A stretch of DNA of 64,000 nucleotides from Echinometra lucunter. Its lineage: Eukaryota; Echinodermata; Echinoidea; Camarodonta; Echinometridae. A program made the position numbers and the translations under genes. Below are positions 58,900 through 64,000 of this stretch, piece by piece (the stretch's first letter is position 1; every line of letters starts with the position of its first letter). Under the pieces are notes generated by a model. The model saw only the letters and a program-made list of their open reading frames with translations, was not told where the DNA came from and did no database searches. Location of the stretch: the NCBI GenBank assembly GCA_029962745.1, contig CM057157.1, positions 22,500,088 to 22,564,087 on the forward strand. Reading direction: 5' to 3'.

Positions 58900-59132
58900 C
58901 TTGTGATACCCGTCTCACGTTGGAAGATGGTTTCTGCCGAGATCATCTTTCCCGAGGAGAGGACGTAGAACTCGGTGTCCGGGTACACCTTGGAGAAGTT
59001 CTTGGCAATGTTGTAGTGCTTGTCCCGTCTCTTGTTGATCCGGGTGGTGTAGAGCCAAGGGATGACCAGCATCTCCGTTCGCGTCGTCTTGTTGATGAAG
59101 ATCTCCATCTGCTCCGCGTCGCTCTGGTTGAC
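58900..59132 (-). CDS. ST6GALNAC-like: ST6GALNAC-type sialyltransferase, internal exon between motifs L and S
   Basis: 233-nt exon, acceptor TTCTTGCCTGTAG, donor AAG|GTGAGT. Enters in phase 0 with VNQSDAEQMEIFINKTT, continues LVIPWLYTTRINKRRDKHYN and FYVLSSGKMISAETIF, and ends QRETGITR with two bases left (phase 2), which the acceptor at 48011 completes. In vertebrate ST6GALNAC3/5/6 this is the stretch between sialylmotifs L and S, where a hydrophobic strand (here MLVIPWL), a Tyr-x-x-x line and a conserved F..ETG..R occur. NKT is a potential N-glycosylation site. GC-rich codon use separates it from the AT-rich introns; the antisense and +1 frames here are shadows. Confidence 0.92.
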
Positions 59133-59303
59133 CTACAGGCAAGAAGGGGTTCATTAATAACAACAGAAGTCATTAGAGTAAGAATGGAATGGCAACTATG
59201 ATAAGGCCAAATTATATAATGACGAGGATTTTATAGAAGGAGATGATGATGACGATAATGATGATAATGATAATGATGATAATGGTGATGATAATGGTGA
59301 TGG

Positions 59304-59336
<33 letters not shown>

Positions 59337-59645
59337 GAGTAAGGAGAGTGACATTGAAAATGAGGATATTCATTTTCCAAAACCAGCAGATAGCAACCAC
59401 AGCTGGTCTTCAGCTCTAGTAAATACAAACCAACATGTTCTTTCTTCTTTTTCTTCTATGCAATGGGAAAAGTACCATTAATGGTACCTATTCTCCGAGG
59501 AAATCTTCTTAGAACACACAGCACATAATCAATATGAAGAAAAAGCTTGTAGATCATTGCCAGGAAATGATGTTTCAAAACTGAAACACCCTTCCACCTC
59601 CCAGATACCATTACCAATTCTCTACTATAAAAAAAATCTCTTTAC
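59133..59645. other. 513-bp intron with (GAT/GATAAT)n microsatellite
   Basis: Between the two sialyltransferase exons. The trinucleotide array at about 59236-59337 creates His- and Ile-rich minus-strand frames, which are artefacts. Confidence 0.9.
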
Positions 59646-59837
59646 CTTTAACAGATTGACATGGCCCATAACCCTAGCTGTGGTCTTGGAGCCCACATCC
59701 TTCTCATAGCTACTGGTGGGGGCGCTGTTCATCCGCAGAACACAGGGGTACGAGTCAATCTGCGCACCGGCGCTGCTGTTGAGAAGCTGTCCTGAGCTGG
59801 AGATTACAGCACAGGAACTGCACTGCAGTCGTAATTT
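59646..59837 (-). CDS. ST6GALNAC-like: ST6GALNAC-type sialyltransferase, sialylmotif L exon
   Basis: 192-nt exon (64 codons, phase 0-0), acceptor TTTTTTTCTCTCCAG, donor AAG|GTAAAG. It reads KLRLQCSSCAVISSSGQLLN, then SSAGAQIDSYPCVLRMNSAP, TSSYEKDVGSKTTARVMGHV and NLLK. This is a complete sialylmotif L, the CMP-sialic-acid binding segment: C-AV.SSSG, a (G)..ID, C(V)(L/I)RMN.AP and the following DVG.KTT diagnostic of the ST6GALNAC branch of GT29. The two cysteines (SSC, PC) are where the family forms its conserved disulfide with motif S. Upstream exons with the N-terminal membrane anchor and stem were not found before 64000 and should lie beyond the window. Which paralogue cannot be told. Confidence 0.93.
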
Positions 59838-60070
59838 CTGGAGAGAAAAAAAAAATAACCTGAAGTTTACACCTCACAAAGTAAACTAATCTGAATGCGT
59901 TTTTAATAAGTTTTTAATCCATCACAAGATGCAGTGGTTGTGTAGGAACTGCACTGGAGGAAATTAAAGTATGCAAAAAAAATATTCAGAACAAAGTGAG
60001 GTTAGCATATCAATAAAGGGGAACTAATAACAATACTAGAAATGAGAATCATGAAAAACGTACATCTCAT
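59838..60070. other. Intron sequence 5' of the motif L exon
   Basis: Starts with the polypyrimidine tract of the acceptor (minus strand). GTAGGAACTGCACTGGAGGAA at 59942 is a short echo of the exon edge. Confidence 0.5.
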
Positions 60071-60935
60071 TTACTACCCAGGAACTGAAATGCAGTGGAA
60101 ACTTCTGCAAAAGAAAGGAAGGAATGGAAAGGATATGAAAAAAAACAGACATCAAATGTTTTCCCGTCCACACCTACTTGCAGTGAGAAATAATGCTCAC
60201 AGAATTTTTTTTCGCAAAATCAAGAATTCATGAACATTAGTGTCAGATACTCATAAAAAGTGTAATACAGTCATAATTCCTCGAAAGACTGATGCGATCA
60301 TTAGCTGAGTTAAAATTAGATGCGACATAGTGAATTCAGACTAATGACATAAATATTTCATAAGAAGAATTAATAGTTTGGTATCAGATAACTGCACAGA
60401 ACGTGCACTGCATTCATAATTTCTGTAGATGGAATGGAAAGGATATGAAAACAGACATCAAAATGTTTCCGTCCACACCTACTTGCAGTGAAAAATAATG
60501 CTCACAGAATTTTTTTTTCGCGGAATCAAGAATTTATGTACATTATTGTCAGATACTCATAAAAAGTGTAATACAGTCATGATTCCTGGTAAGACTGATG
60601 CGATCATAAGCTGAATTAAAATTAAATGCGACATAGTGAATTCAGACTAATGACATAAATATTTCATAAGAAGAATTAATAGTTTGGTATCAGATACTGC
60701 ACAGAACGTGCACTGCATTCACAATTTCTGTAGATTGCTTAGGCCACCAGTTGAATGAAAATTACATGTTACATTGTGAATTCAGAATAATGACATTAAC
60801 CTTTTAATAACATAATAAGAAAGAGTATAAAAAAAATATTACATTGGTGTCAGCTACTGCATGGAAAATGTGTTGAATTAAAGTTGAATTGAAATTTCAT
60901 TTTACACTGTGAATTCAGACAAGCAAATGATTTAA
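60071..60935. repeat. ~310-bp tandem array carrying decayed copies of the motif L exon edge
   Basis: Units 60121-60430 and 60431-60736 are close duplicates (both begin GGAATGGAAAGGATATGAAA and end ATTTCTGTAGAT); a partial unit precedes and a degraded third follows to about 60935. Each unit ends with GCACAGAACGTGCACTGCAT and TCATAATTTCTGTAGA, about 30 of 36 bases identical to the real exon start and acceptor at 59809-59844 (GCACAGGAACTGCACTGCAG...GTAATTTCTGGAGA). The copies lack the rest of the exon. Confidence 0.75.
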
Positions 60936-60939
60936 ATAA

Positions 60940-61310
60940 AACAATTTCCGGCAAATTTCCTTTTCTTAAAGCTGAAAAGTATTGCAAAATCATTAAATTA
61001 GTTCAATTTTTTTTTTTTAATTCTAAGCTATTCCACACAAATGTAACACACCATATAATCTTGCTTTATAACATCAGACTGATTTCATATATTATTTCAA
61101 GAAACAGAGAGGTGAAGCTAAATCTTCTGGTAATACTACTCCTAATAACATAATATTGGATGTTTTCATATTACAGTATTTCATACATGTAGTATTCACA
61201 TCCATCACACAAGGTGCTCAAAATGCTCCAATATTATCGCCAGCTCAGCTACCCTACCAAAATTGGTGCACACAGAATTCCCAGAATTCCTACAGACTCT
61301 AAATGTAGAT
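60940..61310. other. AT-rich stretch, nothing recognised
   Basis: T tract at 61008-61018; no coding or repeat structure seen. Confidence 0.5.
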
Positions 61311-61317
61311 TACTGCC

Positions 61318-61412
61318 CTGCTAAAAGACACCGGTGCCATACCGGGTTGGAATCAATGACCTTTGCATCTGAAGTCAAGTGTCTAAACCACTCGACTACA
61401 ACTCTACTTCCT
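61318..61412 (-). mobile_element. tRNA-derived SINE-like segment
   Basis: Minus strand: GAGTTGTAGTCGAGTGG contains a perfect A box (TAGTCGAGTGG, 61398-61388); CATTGATTCC is a degraded B box at about 61360-61349, followed by CCGGTATGGCACCGGTGTC. The cloverleaf is not intact, so a SINE remnant is preferred over a tRNA gene. Confidence 0.5.
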
Positions 61413-61599
61413 CATCAAACTCTGGAGCGACTACAAATACAGTGTAGACTATCTGAATGAAGTGCATGCACTCTGTCCATGACAAAAAAAGGATCAAAAA
61501 GTCTTGATTTGACTGTGAAGTGATCAACTACAGAGTCCATACATGTATATGTTGAGTGATGTGTGCAGCAATTAATTAATTATTATTCACCTTTCCCGA

Positions 61600-62100
61600 T
61601 TTCCCAAGACTCAACCTTCTCGTTAAACAAGAAAACATTCATCTGATTACGAATGCCACATTGCTCTCCTTGCCACCTGAGCAATAGCAATCTTAGCTGC
61701 CTTTGAGGGTGCCGCTAGATTGAGGCCGCTCTTCGCCATCACCCCGATCACAAGCTGTATTTGAAGCTGTCAGATCGTTCCCCCGCGCCCGTCCATCACG
61801 ATCACTATCTCATGCCTCTGCTGCTTAATTCAGCCACACTGCTTCTCATTACTGCTATGTGCATCTCTGCCCAGCTTCATGAATTTTACATCAGGCAGCA
61901 TACCCATACACAGAGGGGAATGGGCCCCTCCACTGGGCTCCAGAATCATTTGGGAGGGATCGTATCAAGGGTGTAACCAGGTTCAAAACTTTACTAGGGG
62001 TGAGGGAGTGGTTCATCCCCCCCCCCCCCCCCACGACAGCAAAAGCTTAGAATCCACAGGTTTATGAAACTTGAAAAAACATCAGTATTTGGCACAAGTT
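61600..62100. other. GC-richer patch and C tract, unexplained
   Basis: 61680-61800 is CpG-richer than its surroundings (GCCGCTCTTCGCCATCACC, CCCCCGCGCCCGTCC) and open in one plus-strand frame (61761-61976) without recognisable domain. A C tract at 62018-62032 follows GTGTAACCAGGTTC. Confidence 0.4.
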
Positions 62101-62106
62101 GCAAAG

Positions 62107-62874
62107 GGGCAATTCCATGATTAGTAACGTTACATTTAAGCAAATTTTCATAACTTTTGATACAGAAAATAAATATCCATTTCATTTCAAGTCCTAATCT
62201 TGAAACAACATATTCTCCCACACAAGGTCTATGATATATTAAAAAAAAAAAAAAAGCAACTGGACAATGTCGGAGCTGTAATGAGAACATTTGACCATGG
62301 TTAGTAACGTTACAAAAAAAGGACACAAAAGATTAAGCAGTGTTTTTGAATAAAAAATCTCTCCTTACTGTGTTGTACCTCTAACTTAGAGCCATATCAG
62401 TTTTACTTCTGATATGACGACAAATGTTTATCCACAAAAATTTTCAAGTTTTCCTCTCTGTTTTTTTAAGTAGACTCCAAAATCTTGGTTAGCCACATTA
62501 CGGTTAGCCATATTACAGTTTGTCCACCACTACATATTTTAGATTTTTATACCTTTTCAGCAACTTATTTTTGAATATTTTCTTTTAATTTGGTGTGACA
62601 CAATGTCCTTCAGATTATCCAATTGAAAAATTTATAAAGGAAGCGATGGTTTTCTGTCTAAGTCTAAAAACTGTGTGTAGTCCCATATATTTATGTTTCT
62701 GTATAATTCAGATTCTGCAATAAGGAGACATTTGGAACAAATCTTTTTTGGTGCGTATGAAACCCTTTTGCATTTAAAATTTCTGTATGAATTTTAAGCC
62801 CCAAAATTAACCTGAATTTGAGAAAGAGAAAAAATGAAGTTTGGGGCGATGTCCACTTAATCATGGAATTGCCC
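62107..62874. mobile_element. 768-bp TIR element (GGGCAATTCCATGATTA ends)
   Basis: GGGCAATTCCATGATTA (62107-62123) is exactly inverted at 62858-62874. AAAG abuts both ends, possibly a short target duplication. GGTTAGTAACGTTACA-type words recur inside (62121, 62300) with relatives GGTTAGCCACATTACGG and GGTTAGCCATATTACAG at about 62489-62518. No transposase frame. Confidence 0.7.
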
Positions 62875-62879
62875 AAAGG

Positions 62880-63757
62880 GTTAATTCATCAATTTTGGCA
62901 ACAAAAAAAAAAAGAAAAAAAAATCAATTAACCTTCTCATAGAGTTAATTTTAAAGCTAATCATTGAAAAAACATGAAGAGGTCCCAGATTCTGGTTGTT
63001 CTGATAATTTTCCATGTACAAGACTCTGTATCACTTATCACGAGAGAAAGTATGATTTGAGCTGTGTTCTTGACATCTCTTGAAAGCAGGTTTCCTCGCA
63101 GTTCCTAGAAAATCTACATTTCATAACATATGGAAACTATTCCGTATTTTTCACACTTCACTTCAGTGCTTTCATTCTGTCTGACATTTACATGTATCTC
63201 AGCTTTACTAAAGAAAATACAAGTCCCTAACACAAGCTCTGCTTTCCTAGTACATCATAAAAAATTGTTGTTGTTTCACAAGGAATTAAATGTGAATGTC
63301 AATTCATATTTAAAAAATTATTACCAGGAGGGGGAGAGAGCCCGATCAATGTGTCAACAATGTGAACAGGAAAAACAAGGCTTCTGGCTACAATTACTAC
63401 AACAGACATACATGTAAAAGCAGAATCATAAGTTCAGAGAAAGTGTGTTAACTATATATTGTTTATAAGAACCAATGCATTTATGGCTAACAACAGAAAG
63501 AATACTAATGTTCCAACAAAATCTTTATAAATGTCCCTCATGGGGAAAAAGGGAGGCTACTGCCCCATATATCTCCCCCTCCCCTCCCAATATCCTGCAA
63601 ACCTAATGGCCCAAATGCACAAGACTTATATAAACCATGGTCTAAGACTCTAAACCGTGGTTTAAACCTCCACAGTGGACTAAAATAAGGCCCCCCCAAA
63701 AATGTTATGTTGCCCCCAATCGACCGACCGTAAAATGCGAAAAAACAGGGTAAGGTT

Positions 63758-63789
<32 letters not shown>

Positions 63790-64000
63790 TTTTTTTGATA
63801 GCAGATCCAAACATACAAATGCACCGTTTTTGTGAGAAAATCTCGGATTTGGGCAAAGAATTTGCTAAACTTTGTATTCAATGGCTAAAAAAAACCCCAC
63901 TTTTATATGCATTTTGACTGCGTTCTGCCCGCTTTTTCCCCATTAGAAACTCATAAAAAATATCGGAAAACTCAACTCTCTCACGTCACACAACTGCACA
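62880..64000. other. No gene recognised; T tract and CATGG-type repeat piece
   Basis: 63620-63690 contains AAACCATGGTCTAA and AAACCGTGGTTTAAACC, related to the element at 20522-20697. A long T tract (about 63756-63796, one C) lies in a segment with GGCCCCCCC and CCGACCGACCG words. No N-terminal sialyltransferase exon was found here. Confidence 0.45.

Noticed and set aside
58915..59201. Overlapping open frames in other registers of the exon
   Set aside because: GC-rich shadows; only the frame with ETGITR joins the neighbouring exons.
59212..59428. Ile- and His-rich minus-strand frames
   Set aside because: They translate the (GAT)n microsatellite in the 513-bp intron.

Overview
Eukaryotic, AT-rich, intron- and repeat-dominated DNA with microsatellites, homopolymer G/C tracts and many small inverted-repeat transposons. 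The one recognisable gene is a GT29 sialyltransferase of the animal ST6GALNAC type. With the repeat style (divergent DR1-bearing repeat ending in a GGAC-rich tail, TTAA- and TA-flanked miniature elements, L2/CR1-like LINE end), this points to a marine deuterostome invertebrate, most likely a sea urchin. That placement is inference, not a species identification.

Layout. 0-7 kb: two candidate alternative 3'-terminal coding exons on the plus strand (3191-3267 and 3625-3719), next to a 558-bp long-TIR element (1649-2206) and a nest of large palindromes (4.08-6.41 kb). 7-18 kb: three short, well-bounded candidate exons on the minus strand (7032-7106, 10871-10970, 15056-15245) and a CpG-richer stretch near 17.8-18.2 kb that could be their promoter; they may form one unidentified minus-strand gene or noncoding RNA. 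18-44 kb: no recognised gene; many MITE-like elements, including a short hairpin family with at least seven full copies between 24.8 and 39.8 kb, plus a possible plus-strand exon at 35237-35395.

44-64 kb: the sialyltransferase gene on the minus strand, 5' end beyond the right edge. Its exons are 59646-59837 (sialylmotif L), 58900-59132, and a last exon that starts at 48010, enters a 500-N assembly gap, and resumes at 47487-47029 with motif III and motif VS. The gap removes sialylmotif S. The reading frame continues beyond the catalytic domain through a basic linker into a roughly 30-residue hydrophobic C-terminus, which is unusual for this family. Its 10.9-kb intron holds a hAT-like MITE with a perfect 8-bp target duplication, a tRNA-derived SINE head, a LINE 3' end, a polypurine minisatellite split by a MITE, and a 25-copy ATTC array. 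Upstream of the motif L exon, a 310-bp tandem array carries decayed copies of that exon's own splice-acceptor edge.

Most long open frames in the window are artefacts of simple repeats or lie inside transposons. No prokaryotic feature, CRISPR array or rRNA was seen.
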